64,000 bases of DNA, from NCBI RefSeq assembly GCF_910596095.1, contig NC_056539.1, positions 23,179,001 through 23,243,000 on the forward strand, read 5' to 3'. The notes beneath the pieces are model-generated. The model made no database searches. It saw only the letters and a program-made list of their open reading frames with translations, and was not told the DNA's origin. The position numbers and the translations under genes are program-made. The DNA comes from Thunnus maccoyii. Its lineage: Eukaryota; Chordata; Actinopteri; Scombriformes; Scombridae. This document shows, one piece after another, positions 12,890-25,320 of the stretch (its first letter is position 1; every line of letters begins with the position of its first letter).

Positions 12890-13065
12890 CTTCATTTGGC
12901 ATTTTATCTAAATAACGAAGAACTCTTTTATCATCTCCTTTAGTCTATAAAATGTCAGATAAATAGTGAACCGACTGCCCATCATAACTTCTATTATGAA
13001 AATTGATATCTATTATTTTTCTGTCAATAGATACCAAATCAACAGACAAATAGTTGCAGTGCTAG
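12890..13065 (+). mobile_element. Interspersed repeat, family A (copy 3)
   Basis: Carries TCTATAAAATGTCAGATAAATAGTG and GCCCATCATAAC, the same core and orientation as the 23-kb copy, and ends near TAGTTGCAGTGCTAGAC. It is a truncated or diverged copy. Confidence 0.55.
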
Positions 13066-16000
13066 ACCTAATATAAACTTAATATTTGCTTAACAGTGTC
13101 ATCACGGTTCAGCTCATTTAGAGTTGTTACTGCTATGTTAATACTGGAGATATGAGTATCTTTCAGTAGAAGTTGACACCAATATCTACTATAAGGTTCC
13201 TATACTTATTATAGAAATACACATTCTACCTTTTATACCAAAGCTGAGCAGCATCTCACCAGTTCGACGCTTGTCAGGAGCAGGTCCTGAAGCCCGGCTG
13301 GATAACATGTGTTAACCTATTCAGTCTGACCACAAAGACAGGTTTATCCCACATTATTGTGGCAGTATAAAAGGGGTGTTAGATGTCTATACAACCGTCA
13401 GCCTCATCTTAACCGGTTCCAATGAAGCAATATAATCAAGGAATACTCCCCTCACAATAGAAGTTAGGAGAAGGGTTTGGGATGTAGATGTAGTATTGGA
13501 AGGTGAGAGATACATAAATGTGTGTTTGTGTGTGTCTGTCTATCGAAAAACAAACCCTTATGGATGAATTACATGATTTGCACTGATAAATGGTCTCAGA
13601 CACTCACAAAGGCATCAAGATTGACCTATATTTTCTGTCTTGAAAAATAGGCCAGAACCCAAATTAAGGGCCAGTTGGGCTACTACATGCACGTAAGCGC
13701 CATCATCTTCACAGTAATTGTGGGGTGTTAGGAAACATAGGAGCGGCCTTGAATGGAGAGACATACCCTGGGGGCATAGCTGTTGACATGTAAATAGTGA
13801 GGATAGAAGCTGAGATGACAGCACAGACAGCACTACTAGTGCTTGACTTGGGTTTGGCCATGGCCACAAAATTAAGGTCTAAAGGACAACAGTCTAGATG
13901 TCAGAATACCAGTACTCATATCATGTCAATAAGTAGACTGATTTCCTTAATTGCCGGGAGAAAATACATTTCTGTCTTTTACATCATTCAGCTTTTAGAT
14001 CATTTTACATCAGCCTACATGGCAGCAGCTCGTAAAAGGCCAGAATACATTCTGAGACTATATCTCTTTTGTAACAATCTCTGCATTTCTTTGCTTTTTC
14101 TGTTGGTCCAAAAGTGAGGTTTACACAATGCCAGAGAGCCCTTAAGAAACCCCAGCAAAATAAATACACATCATTCACAAGTATCATGATTTGCTAATAA
14201 TACAGAACAAATAATATGTGCCTGTGAACAGCCAGAAGACATTAATTGTATGCATTTTTGTGCTAAACTCTGAGTCTTATTTAATATGCTTTGGGATCTT
14301 GGATACAACAAGCTTTATGAGCCTCTGGTATTGGTTATAATTCCCTCCGCATGTGACAAGAGAAGTGGGCTAGTTGACGTAGTCATGAGAAGTGAGTCAA
14401 CCCCAAATCCTGTTAAAATCCTGTCATCATAAAAATCTGCTCAACATGACAGTCACAAAAGTCAACATATTTTTGCGCACGGCTTTTTTTTTTAAATCTG
14501 ATTTGCCAGACTAGGATAGATTACCATCACCAAAGCTACATTAAAGCAGGAGCTGCACTAATCCTGTTCATTTGTGGGCTAAACTAGGCCACATTGGTAT
14601 TACATGCATAAGAACCAGCCAATCATTGTTCTTTGAATCAGAATAATTGGTTGTGTGTGTTTTGTGGGTGTGCGTGTGTGTTTGTTTCATACATGCTTGT
14701 GCCATCTGCTGTGCCGAACATATACTCCTGGTCTCCCGATTGTCATCTCCTGACATACATGTGAAGAAGAGCTTAGCTTTTCAAGATGACACCGGTGGTT
14801 TTTCAAAGTTAAATTCAGCTGGACATGAACTTAGCCTGTGCTTTTGTGGTTTTTATTTTTAAACACATAAAATTCCAACAGCTCTCTGGAGTATAACTTA
14901 CGAGTGGTCACAAGGGAATAAAATCATCTGCCATCTCACAAAGATGCATAGAATATGCACACAAACACACACACAAACAAAAGGCAAGACACCAACAAGA
15001 GCGCTGTGAGGCTGTGAGTGAGGCTGATGTGATGAAACTCCTCCGCATTCATCAAAATCATCTCATTTTAAATTATTGATCGGGTCCCTACTTTTCCCCA
15101 CTTTTTCACCATGGAAAGGGGAAGTCTAAAAATAGCCTGTACGCGTCAGTGCCTAGAAGTCTTTCCATGTTCTCCCAGTCTGGCAGCATTAGTGAATTCA
15201 GATGAGCCAGCTCTCACAGTTTCTGTGTCTCTTTTCTCATGCACAGCAACACACATTCATGCAGCCGTGCTACATGCGCACGAGTTGGCACTCGCACACC
15301 TACACTTAAACCTGTACCTGTTATCACAAATGCACACAAAAATCCCAGAGTTTCAGTACTGCATCAGTGAGTGGGAAAGCTCAGCCGGCAACCGCCACAG
15401 TATCTCACCTCTCATTATATAGACCACTGCCATCAGCATATCCATTCCTCCATCCTCACTCCCCCCCCCTCCTCATCTGCCCCACCCTGTCTCATTCTGC
15501 CCCAGTTCTTCATGCTGGGGCCAATAACGCTCTGTATTCTGAAGGAACAACAAAGTCCATTCCCAGCTGTCCTGAGGGTGGTGGTGTGTATTTGAGTTTG
15601 TGTGCCAACCAATAAGTGTCGTGAGGTCACATGGCACCACCTGAAAAGTCCCACTGACCTGGTACCTCTCTCTCCACTCTCTCCCTGTAGGGCCCGTCTG
15701 TCCCTGTCATAACGAGTGATAATCAGAAAGTGGGGCGAGAAGCATTGCGCCTTGTTTGTGATTGTGCAAACAACGTGTGATCACAAAGAAAAAAAGTTGA
15801 TATGCAAGAGTAATAACAGGTAGACGTGGGAGATGTGGGATGTGGGTAAAACCTGTACACATGAAAGAGAAAGCTATACTTAGAATAAATGGGCAGAGGG
15901 AAACATTGACAGTGAGTTGTGTGTCCACACAATCAACCCACCAGACCAACAAAACCAGATTAACAGGTGCAGATCAATTTGCATTATTTTTTTTCTCTGC

Positions 16001-17983
16001 CATGTTGAATTTTCCTGCATTAGAAATAGTGGAATAATAAAGCCGCTCTGAAATAGTGGTAGGGTATCGTTACTGCCAAAAACCTATAAACCATAAATAT
16101 ACTGACTGCAAAAAATCTATTCATCTGGCTTGGAAACTGATTGGTGCCCTCACGTGTAAAACTAATCACGTTATTTCCCTCCGCTAGGCGAAAGCTAACT
16201 CAAACAATGATGACAGTTGAATACTTTTAGATTGATCTTCCCCATATAATCTGAAACAAAGCAGGTCAAAGTGAAATGTGAGGACAACACTTACTTCCAT
16301 CTCTTTTAAATAAGAAAAAAGAGCTGGAACTCGAGCCAGCAAGCAGCAGGCCATTACACAGTACTAAATGGATGAGTGACTGCAAGTAGGGAGCTACAAA
16401 TGACTCCAGACACGAACAAAAGAACGAGGCTGGAGAGCACTGAGCTAAGAAGCAGTAACATTGGCTAGCCAACTTTGTCATCTGAATAATCAAAATCGAA
16501 CTACAAATGAGTCTCATTTTATAGCTTACTGGGTAGTATGCAGGGAAAACATAGCTTTAAAAAAGGGGAGAATCTGTCACGGAAACTGAATTCACATTAC
16601 AAATCAAATAAAAAAAATAGTCTAGTCTTGATTTGTGAACATGTGACTATTCCATTGACATCCTTACATACGTATTTAAGTCACTTATTCCTGTTTAAAT
16701 CGCATTAAGTAACAGTCTTTTAAATTTTCAGCCTGAGCCGTTATGATCTAACTGAAACTCCTCTTTAATACGGATCTGCTTTAGACACAGGTGATGTAGG
16801 ATTATGGACAGAAGTACCTACCATATGCCTAATGTTTCAGTATGTCATGTCATTAACAGTGTCCATAAAAGAAAAGGACATCAGTAAAGAAATACAGACT
16901 GACTTAATGCAAACAAAAAGAGAAAAAGAGGTCATGCTGCTAAATTTAGACTGTCGGTCAAACATGATCTTATTGACAGTCAGAGGAAATAGAGTGGGAG
17001 GGGATTTCTCAAAGTTCACTAGCACTGAGGTCATTACCATACCATAGCAGGGAAGTTGAGAGACTTCCTCAATTCATTTCAGAGGAAAAAGCCTGGTTCT
17101 CTCTAAAAGAGCCAATTTACCAAAGTCATATGGGTGAGACAAAAGAGAAAGGCAGAAGGGTTGTGAGATAAACAAAGTGTGAGACCCTGGGGTCCTCTCA
17201 GGAGTGTGAGTGGAGGAGTGTGGCCTCTCTAATGACCAATCAACACCCTTCTTGCTGCCATGGCATCTGTTAGTACTCCAATGGCCTCCCATCTGAGTGT
17301 GAGCCCACCGTGAACTCAACACGCAGCCGGAATCCAATCAGACTGCAGAACCCGGCAAGCATGGGTCAAGGAGCAATTCTGACATTTTGCAGAATGTCAA
17401 CGTTCAACCTTTTCTAAAAGTTCTACTACACAGGAGTTTTGCTCTACGAATACGCAGGGTGGAAATGGAAGGGGTGAAAGCCAATGGGAAAAAAAAAAAA
17501 AAATAGGAACATCACAGCGCCGCTTGAGGGGGTTACAGCAGAGATGGAAACAGATTGATAACTAACTAGCGAACAGTAGGCGACACTGTGAGACCTCCTG
17601 GTCTCAGCGAAAATGTTCTTAGGATACAGAACAAAAGTAACTTTTCATAATTGGACAAAGTGAAGCTATAAGGCCATGTGAATCGAAGGGCAAAATGTGT
17701 CTACTCTATACTTTCGCTTTCTGGTTCTCCTTTTCATGTATCTGAAGGAATGAAGGTCTGAATGACTCCTAAAACCTACGCACATGCACTGATATTTTAA
17801 CGGTTAAACCTCCAGCGGTGTATTTTAATACGAGTGAGAAGCTATCACGAGATGCTGAAGCAGACAATGAACTCGTCAGCTGTCTCTGACAATAAGAGGA
17901 CACATGTTCAGTGGTATGCAACTGCCAGGTGCAAACATACAGTCGGTTTGCAAAAAGATGATGAGTGTTTATACCTATCTATG

Positions 17984-18348
17984 CATCCATCCATCCTCTA
18001 TAGTTGCTTATTCCTGTTTGGGGTTTACGAGGGGCAGGGGCCAATCCCAGCATGCACTGTGCTAAAGGCAGAGACACATACTGAACAGAATGTCAGTCTA
18101 TCGCAAGGCACCTAAAGACACATTTATATTCACAATAATTCAGACATAGGGGGCAGTTCAGAGCTCCCAATTCTTTTGACCTTTATGTCTGAACTGTAGG
18201 AGGAATCTGGAGGACACATAAAAAGAAAACTTAGGTGTACACGGAAAAAAATGCAAAATCAACCACACAGAAAATAACCAAAGCCAGGTTTCAAACTCTA
18301 GACCTTAGTCCTGTGAGGCATCAGTGCTAACCAAGCTGCCCACACTGA
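17984..18348. mobile_element. LINE 3' fragment, L2-like
   Basis: Starts with CATCCATCCATCCTCTATAG, followed by TTATTCCTGTTTGGGG, CCAATCCCAGCATGCACTG, CAGTCTATCGCAAGGCA, a TATGTCTGAACTGTAGGAGG segment and finally CCTGTGAGGCATCAGTGCTAACCA. This order of landmarks is that of the very common teleost L2-type LINE tail as I remember it. The element is 5'-truncated and diverged, with no reverse-transcriptase frame present. It explains the open frame at 17,834-18,115. Confidence 0.7.
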
Positions 18349-19873
18349 GGGTTTTTTTTTTAAACAGTAAATCATTTCCCCTAATTGCAGCATGAATGTA
18401 GCTGTAAAATTGATATGCTGATCTATTAAGTTTATTGCTTTGTTACTGGGAACAATCTGGCTGGAGGGAGCGGGCGAGGACAGGTAGCATCTGTCCCCAC
18501 CTACTGCCTTGGCAGCGTTAGCGTCATCTGCTAGCTTTGGCAGCATCTTGGAAGCACATCAATATGGCTTTATGTAGCCAGGGCCGCTAGTAGCTAGCAT
18601 GCCAGTCACGCACTCAGGCAACGCTCTCGCTCACAGCCTGAGCATCCACAGAGCACTGAGCCAACAGAGCTAAGCAGAACTGAGCTCGGGCTGAACAGGG
18701 AGGCCAGGTCTCCCTGGACCTGCATGGGGAAAAGGGGCCAGTGTCTGTCATCTATCCACACATCCATGGTTAGAAGTGTGGAGCCAAGTCCAGATATGAA
18801 CACTGCCACCATTGTAGCTGTGAGCTTTATTTTCTTGTTTTTTTTGCCCAGCAACGCTTCTGTTATGGAATGTTGATGCACTCATAAAATGTCAATTACA
18901 GAGAATTTTCAAGCCCAGAAAAAAATCCTTACTACAATTTAACTATTGTATATATAAAATCAGATCTGTGGGGTGATGATGATGTTGCAGGGATGTCATT
19001 TTTTACCAGAAGTATTTTGTAAAAAAAGAGGAACAAAATCAAACCTACACACGGGAGGAATAATTGGGACTTTGTCAAACAGGAACACACTAAGGACACT
19101 GGAAGAGCAAATTGTCCTAAATTACATGCTTTTAGCTACACACTTACAAATTAATAGTATTCCCCTTTTCCACAGTAAGACAAAAACTTTATCCAGATGC
19201 CTGCAAGTAAGACTTGTGAAGTTAGGTCCAAAAGGTCATGCATCAATAGCAACAAAGCCTGTATCATTCAGAGAGTGGCTGAATAGTCCTGTTGGCTGAA
19301 CATCACAGACCTTCAGGAATCTTACAAGACTCTGCTAGCAGCAATCTACTAAACAGTCAGATCTGTACAGTGTAAACACTCACAAACAAAGTACAAACCA
19401 AAGACACACAAGATTATTTTAGTGGAATTATTTTAGATTTGTCCATAGTCAGGTTTTTGGTACTAGAAATACAGAGTGGCAAAATGTACTGAGTTGACAA
19501 CTCTTACCTCTGGACTATTTATAACACTGCTTAGTGATTAGGAATAAGAATTTTATCCCATCTTGACCAATTGTCCACAATGTTGATGATCAATAATTAT
19601 TTTAAACTTATAAAACACAAAATGATATGACATTGACGATGTGTTAGTAAAACCCTGCTATACTATGTATTAACTTAAATAAACAAAAATAAATTATTTG
19701 AATAATCAAATAACTGACTGCGGACGCAAATTAGCTTTGAGCTAAATCCGGTGCAGTGCATCTTTAATGTTTAAAAACTGCACACTGTCCCAATCAAATC
19801 AAACTAATGCAACACTCAAAACTGCTGCTTCTGGTTCCACTACAGCTATTGTTAACTGGCCAAACAAATTAAA

Positions 19874-20211
19874 TTAAAGGGGAGTTATCATGCACATTTC
19901 CAGGTCTATATTTATATTTTGGGGCTCTACTGGTGTTTGCAGTTCAAAAAACTTCAATCAACCTTAGAAACAAAGGCTATGGAACAGACGTCTGATTGTT
20001 CCAGCCTTTCATTCACGCACTATCTGACATCAGTTTGAGGGGAATTCGAGGTAACTTTACAAATGGAGCATTCAAAGCTGGACTTTTGACTTTCAGGGAG
20101 CATTTTTTATATATGTTCACCTCAGGTTTTGGACCTCTGACTATGTTTAGAATAGACATCCGACATAAAAGTATAAAAATAACCACAAAAAGTATGACAT
20201 GTCCGGTTTAA
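19874..20211. mobile_element. TTAA-bounded MITE-like element
   Basis: Left end TTAAAGGGGAGTTATCATGC and, reading inward from the right, TTAAACCGGACATGTCATAC form imperfect inverted ends starting at TTAA, giving a 338-bp element. The interior resembles an abundant teleost repeat. TTAA ends suggest a piggyBac-type non-autonomous transposon. The open frame at 19,996-20,211 lies wholly inside it and is not a gene. Confidence 0.55.
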
Positions 20212-22989
20212 ACAAAATATGTCTGCATAACTTCCAGGTGGTTTTGGAGGGCATGAAATAGATTGACTAGATAAGTTAGACTAAACACGCTGCGTACTTA
20301 AAGCAAAGTCTTCTCCATTTCTTGACAAGTCATTTCTTTGATCAGCTTTGCAATATTGCAAAGGAAGGTTTGGTAAATGAGGAAGGTAAACAAAACCTTT
20401 CACCATGATATTCTTGTTGTCACACCATGCCCACATCAGAGACTCTGATCATGGTTTCTCATCATATAGATATCACACTTATCCAAACACTATAGAAATT
20501 CAGCATGAACAATTACCTTTAGGAGGACTTTGTATTTTTGGTAAATCCAACTACTATCTAATTAGTTAACAATTAATAAAATGTCTATTAATGACTTCAT
20601 TCAGCACTCACTCACAGGCTTTTGACAACCTGTCACTTAAAGAAATACTGAGTTGTGACCTTAAACCTTGCATAGTTTCGGTGCCAAAATGTTAACTTTA
20701 TAATGAGTGAGCAATCTATTCTGAGATCATTAGTTCTAAAAGGTCACTGTGAAGCAGCTTAATAAAAAACAGGCATATTGCAGGCCTGTCTGACTCTGCA
20801 AACATGTGGGTGTCATCTGAACTCACTGTGCTTACTACAGAAGGTGTGAAACCCAGTTAACACAGGAAGTAGCAGGACGGGGCGTATTGACCATCTAGAA
20901 AAGGCTGAGCTTTTCTTGTCTGACAATCGTACGACATTTTTTTAAACTCTGCAGTTTCATATTTGCTATTAGCAAAGGGAGCTACCCTCTACATTACACT
21001 GGTATCATGTCATGCTATTGCACATGGATCTAGTTTCAGGATGTGGTGAGAGTGGCAACAGTGATGCGGCATCAGCAAAATTGAGCACACGACGAGCTTT
21101 CCAGTCGCTCAATGAGGGTACTGTATCAGTGGCTTTAAAGCGTGACACCATAAACTGGATTGATATGCATGGCAGAGAGAGCACACAAAAGCTAAAAAGA
21201 TTAAACTTGTATTCCCTTAACCGTAAGGAGGAGATATGAGAAATATGAGCAAGCTGAAACCTTCCGCCAGCTCTCCAAATGCTCAAATATACACCATGTT
21301 GCTATGACAATTTAATTATAGTCTATCATGACTGCACTGTTGTTTGTTTGCCTATGTGAGATAGTAGGAAGATAATGTGTAAATGTGAAGTGGTGCTTTC
21401 TGGCAGAGTACCTAATGTTAAACTGCAGGAGAAACAGTTCTACTTTGCGGTGAGTGACTGTAGAGGTTTCATATCATGGTCAAAGCCTGTCTGTTATGAC
21501 TCATAGCTTTAACCACTTCAGCTCATGACAAACTTAAGCTCCACAAAATTGAGACTAATGCAGCTATGAGACAGGTTAAATTTAGGGTTTAACGCATGTT
21601 TTAGATTTATAATAACTGCACAATATCATCTATTCCAGCCTAGTACCATGATAAAAGCTCTTGCAGCACAGGTTTTTGCATTCAAGACACATTTCATCAC
21701 ACACAGAGTTCAGGTAAAGTCAAGTCAAAGAAAGGGAAACTGATCAGATTCAGAGAGAAGTGATTCATTCCTCATATGGTTATCTGAAACGCTCTTTTAA
21801 AAAGACAATATACCACAACCATAAGCCCCTGCTGGCAGAAAGTATATGCATCATGACAACTTCCTCATCAGGGACAGTCTTATAGCCAATCAAGGTTGAG
21901 CACATAGCGGAGAGAGAGAGCCCTTTTGGTCAAATGAGTGAGCAGAATGCATATGTTCCATTTGACCCGGGGGGTGTGCAAACATTGCTCTGTAGCCGTG
22001 CTCCGGGGAGCAAGAGTCCGGATATGAGTCTGACCCTGAATCATAGATGGGGGAAGTCAGTTATTACAGCACAGGCCGGTGGTTTATGAGTTTAGTTTAA
22101 AATCCAATATCAGAACTACATCCAAGGACAACTTTCAGTCTACTCTGGTCAGCTCAGCAGCTGCACAAGTGAACCGTCTACATAACACCTCCTTAACGTC
22201 AAAACTGAGCGGGCAAAATAAGACAGCTGGTGTAATATGTAGTGAAAATGTTTTTACATGATATTTGACTTATAGGTGACACTGGATATTGATGTGAAAT
22301 ATAGCTTACTTAATTTCCAATATTCATAAAAAGGTAGAATATAGTGTTGTTCTTCAGTGGCCACAGTCATTTCCCGGGCTAGTCTGAACACTTTTTGTCC
22401 AGGCCGCAACTGCTGGAATGTTTGACCACTGCAAACAGCAGAACAGTTAATGCAGCTTGCTGACCCAAGCGTGATCTTTCTAAAGCAATCTTTGTGGGGT
22501 CACAGTTAAATGGGAAATGCCTGCATTGGTTAACTTATGGTCAGGCTCAGTAACAGAATAGTTCATACTGTCAATATCAGTCAAATAAATGAAGAATGCA
22601 TGGTACTAATAAAGATATTAAAGCAACTAACATCTCTGACATTGCGATTTTTACAGCTGACCTCAGTGCTGACCTTAGCGCTGACCTTCTCTTGCCCTCG
22701 GTTTCTTAACAAAGTAAACCGCAGAGCGCATATAACAACACTACAGACATAATGATTGCTCTTACTGTGCGAGACTGGACTCAGTCATGCAGAGCAGTTA
22801 AGTGACGCTTATTGTCTGACTTAAAATACCGTGCAAGTTCTTTTGGTAAACACTGCTTCCAATGTTACATGACATCTTGACTGTACGGTCTTACAATTAC
22901 TATAATTACACTACAAACATCTTAGCAAACACAAGGCATCCACGAGATACAAAACACACACATTTACATCCTAGTCAACATACAATAGA

Positions 22990-23295
22990 TGTTAGAGCTG
23001 CGGTTATTTTCACTATTAATCATTGATCTGTCATTTATCTCATAGACAAATCAATTAATCATTTAATCTATAAAATGTCAGAAAAAAGTGGAAGAATGCC
23101 CATCAAAGTTAACATCTTTAAGTTGCTAAACCCAGATTTGCAGTAATATAAAACCAAGGATAGCAGCAACTCCTGATATTTGACTGTATATTTGGCATTT
23201 TTGGTTTACACTATGACCTCAGTGATTAATACATTCCTGAATTGTTGCTGTTTTCTGTAGATCAAATAATTAGATCATTGTTGCAGCTCCAGCTC
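22990..23295 (+). mobile_element. Interspersed repeat, family A (copy 4, best preserved)
   Basis: Left end TTAGAGCTGCGGTTATTTTC and right end GATCATTGTTGCAGCTCCAGCTC are imperfect inverted copies (AGCTGC...GCAGCT), and the interior has ATCTATAAAATGTCAGAAAAAAG and GCCCATCAAAG. The length of about 300 bp, absence of coding capacity and at least four copies in this window point to a MITE-like family. Confidence 0.6.
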
Positions 23296-23538
23296 TGTAA
23301 TTCCTCGTGCTATTCATAGATTTCGAAACGTTTGTGTTTTACATGTTTACACCAAGCAGAGAAAGACAGACAGGTCAAAGGTTACAGTGACAGGAAATTA
23401 TTAATGTCAATAATTACATCACCTACCCTCATTTTCAGATGCTGGACATGCCACCTGTACAACCAAATCAAATGTTCTTTCTGGTTTCTCCCTGAAAAGA
23501 ATAAAACACCGTTAAGCAAAGAGAAAGAGGAGGCATCT

Positions 23539-23562
23539 GTTTTTTTTTTTTTTTTTTTTTTT
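23539..23562. repeat. Poly(T) tract
   Basis: A run of about 23 T immediately upstream of a CACAGAATAAC sequence. It could be the reverse-strand tail of an old retroelement, but no body is recognised. Confidence 0.85.
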
Positions 23563-24114
23563 ACACAGAATAACTGGCAACAAGTGTGCGTTCAGCATTG
23601 GTTCACATCACAAATGTGTTAAATTCCATTACGTGTACCTGAGTAGTGTAATCATAAAGTGGACCTGTAGTCACTTGCCCCACTTCACAAGAATCACAGT
23701 GTCACAACTCGATAGTGTCATTAACACCAGCTTAGCTACAGCAGATAGTGCTGTAGTCTGAATGCAAGTTTTCTTATTTCTGACTACATATCTGGACAAA
23801 CTTGGGGCACAGAGGCTGGTCGCTCGGTGTCGCGTCCACAAGTAACCGATTTAATGTTGTCTGGTTGGCTAACAGAGCTGCTAATTGGTGGTCAGCTAGT
23901 AGACAGAGCAACAGACTGACCCAAATGCTGTCGAGCCAGCTGGCCTGGCTGTTAAATCCACTGCTGGAGATTGGCTCACATTACGCCAAACATTCCTTCG
24001 TATTTCACATTGGACGTTAACGGCAACGTTACCGCGCGTCAGCCGTTAGCTCGACATTTCTATATCACGAAGCCAACAATAGTGGAAAAAACAGAAAACT
24101 CAAAGAGGTCTTAC

Positions 24115-24131
24115 TTTATTCTGCTGTCCAT
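24115..24131 (-). CDS. dennd1b: dennd1b coding exon 1 (partial gene)
   Basis: On the minus strand an ATG at 24,131 opens a 17-nt coding segment, ATG GAC AGC AGA ATA AA, directly followed by the consensus donor GTAAGA (24,114-24,109). It reads M-D-S-R-I-(K/N), ending in phase 2. Mammalian DENND1 proteins start this way (DENND1A MGSRIK, DENND1B MDCRTK, from memory), with the DENN domain beginning in exon 2. DENND1B is a DENN-domain guanine-nucleotide exchange factor for Rab35 that acts at clathrin-coated vesicles and early endosomes. The CpG-rich DNA upstream and the position next to C1orf53 and lhx9, as in mammals, support the call. The segment alone is too short to exclude coincidence, and exon 2 was not found in the window. 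Confidence 0.7.
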
Positions 24132-24426
24132 GGTTTAGCTACCACATCGCGACAGCTCCGTGCTGTCGGCTGTCCGAGAATATTTCCACCTCGTCCTTCC
24201 GCTCCTCAGTCTCCACCGTCACTTCTTCTGGCTTATCTGACACCGGTCGAAAGCTGCCGCGGCCACATGCTTGGAGGTGGGATAGTGTAGTTTTCTGTGC
24301 CGTCCTTGCGTCGTTAATGTGGCCTGAATCCCAATTCAGCACCACGGTGGTTATTTCCCACAACAAACACCACTCCAGGAAGTGCTGTCAAAGATTTGGT
24401 GACGTCAGCGCGTCAGATGAGCACCT

Positions 24427-24450
24427 TGCTGCTGCTGCTGCTGCTGCTGG
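24427..24450. repeat. (CTG)n trinucleotide repeat
   Basis: About seven CTG units (GCTGCTGCTG...) just upstream of the presumed dennd1b promoter. Confidence 0.85.
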
Positions 24451-24602
24451 TTCTGCCTGCGAGCATCTTTTCTTCCACTTTGGATGAGTAACAAGCCTGA
24501 CGCACACAGCAGACCTGATGCATGTGATTTCTACTTTTGATAAAAACGTGTTTCCCCGTGAGACTTCCGTATTTATTCAATAATTATGCCAGCGGTAGCC
24601 TA

Positions 24603-24796
24603 CAGCATGGATTCCCAAAGTGGGGTCCTGGGACTATCAGGTGGGCAGATAAGAGTGAAGTGTGTGAAACCTATGAACTGATTAGTCATTCTTATGCATT
24701 CTCTCATTGGGCTAACTTCTATCCATTAAAATGAAAATATTCCCCATTTTTCTGAGCACCCCTGGGGGTCCCCAGACCACACTTTGAGAACCACTG
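24603..24796. mobile_element. hAT-like MITE, degenerate
   Basis: Left end CAGCATGGATTCCCAAAGTG and, inward from the right, CAGTGGTTCTCAAAGTGTGG are imperfect inverted repeats; GGGGTCC and GGACCCC-type strings continue inside. CAG ends and the GGTTCTCAAAGTG string are typical of hAT/Charlie-type non-autonomous elements. The flanks share GCCTA but not a clean 8-bp duplication. Confidence 0.5.
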
Positions 24797-24834
24797 GCCT
24801 AAAGGCTTCCAAGAAGCAAAATGAGAAGTAGTTT

Positions 24835-25320
24835 AACCTGCAATAATTGATTTATTAGCCACTTGGGTGCTGCGGGACAACCTGTAGACCTGTAACATGG
24901 TATACTATCACCTTATAGCCTAAAGTTTACATGGCAAACAGTTGCTTATTTTCCTCTCTCTTATTTACACACCCAGGAGACACTGATCAACATAAGCATT
25001 CATTTTTAGTCATGTTTCTGGCCAATATTCTGTCTCCTTTTCGCCTTATTTTGCCTCCACCAACTCCAGAGGGAAACATCCGGCTCTTTAGCGGCTAAAT
25101 GCCCCACATATATATTCATATTCACCAACTTGTAGCTAACTTTGTCTGCTGTTTGGTGAAAACATGAAAACAGTGAGCTGAAAGACACTAAAAAGCTCCA
25201 TAGAGCTGAGGGAAACTGCAGAGTCAGGTAATAATAATTCTCTAATTGTCACTACAAGTGACCCCTTTTGCATGATACATAGTTAATTGATCAATAAGAA
25301 AATATTGATTAGAGCAGCTG
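24835..25320. mobile_element. Interspersed repeat resembling a common teleost element
   Basis: Starts AATAATTGATTTATTAGCCACTTG, contains GAAAACATGAAAACAGTGAGCTGAAAG and AGCTGAGGGAAACTGCAGAGT, and ends GATCAATAAGAAAATATTGATTAGAGCAGC. These landmarks match, from memory, an abundant non-coding teleost repeat. It explains the short minus-strand frame at 25,006-25,188. Confidence 0.45.

Larger units (their letters stand above)
1..24108 (-). other. dennd1b: Probable dennd1b intron 1 (minus strand), partial
   Basis: This long stretch has no exon I can recognise on either strand. It lies downstream, in transcription direction, of the MDSRIK-like coding exon at 24,115-24,131 and its GT donor, so I read it as the first intron of dennd1b, whose next exon would lie left of the window. 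It contains microsatellites, at least four copies of one short interspersed repeat, an L2-like LINE tail, a TTAA-bounded element, and unique GC-balanced blocks (1.2-1.55, 9.55-9.85, 10.62-10.8, 10.97-11.1, 15.0-15.1 and 21.84-22.08 kb) that look like candidate conserved non-coding DNA. The open frames here are short, low in complexity or overlap repeats. The intron assignment is inference from the exon and gene order. Confidence 0.55.
24000..24450 (-). promoter_or_regulatory. dennd1b: dennd1b promoter / 5' UTR, CpG-rich
   Basis: CpG dinucleotides are dense here compared with flanking DNA. A perfect CRE, TGACGTCA, lies at 24,400-24,407, and GCGCGTC follows it. On the intron side, TAACGGC (24,018-24,024) and GCCGTTA (24,042-24,048) form a pair of inverted Myb-type cores around AACGTT. 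The coding exon lies inside the region. The transcription start is not determined; if it lies near the CRE, the 5' UTR is about 250 nt and includes an upstream frame at 24,366-24,139. Confidence 0.6.

Noticed and set aside
17834..18115. 93-codon frame
   Set aside because: It overlaps the L2-like LINE tail, which is 3' non-coding sequence of that element.
19996..20211. 71-codon frame
   Set aside because: It lies inside the TTAA-bounded repeat element.
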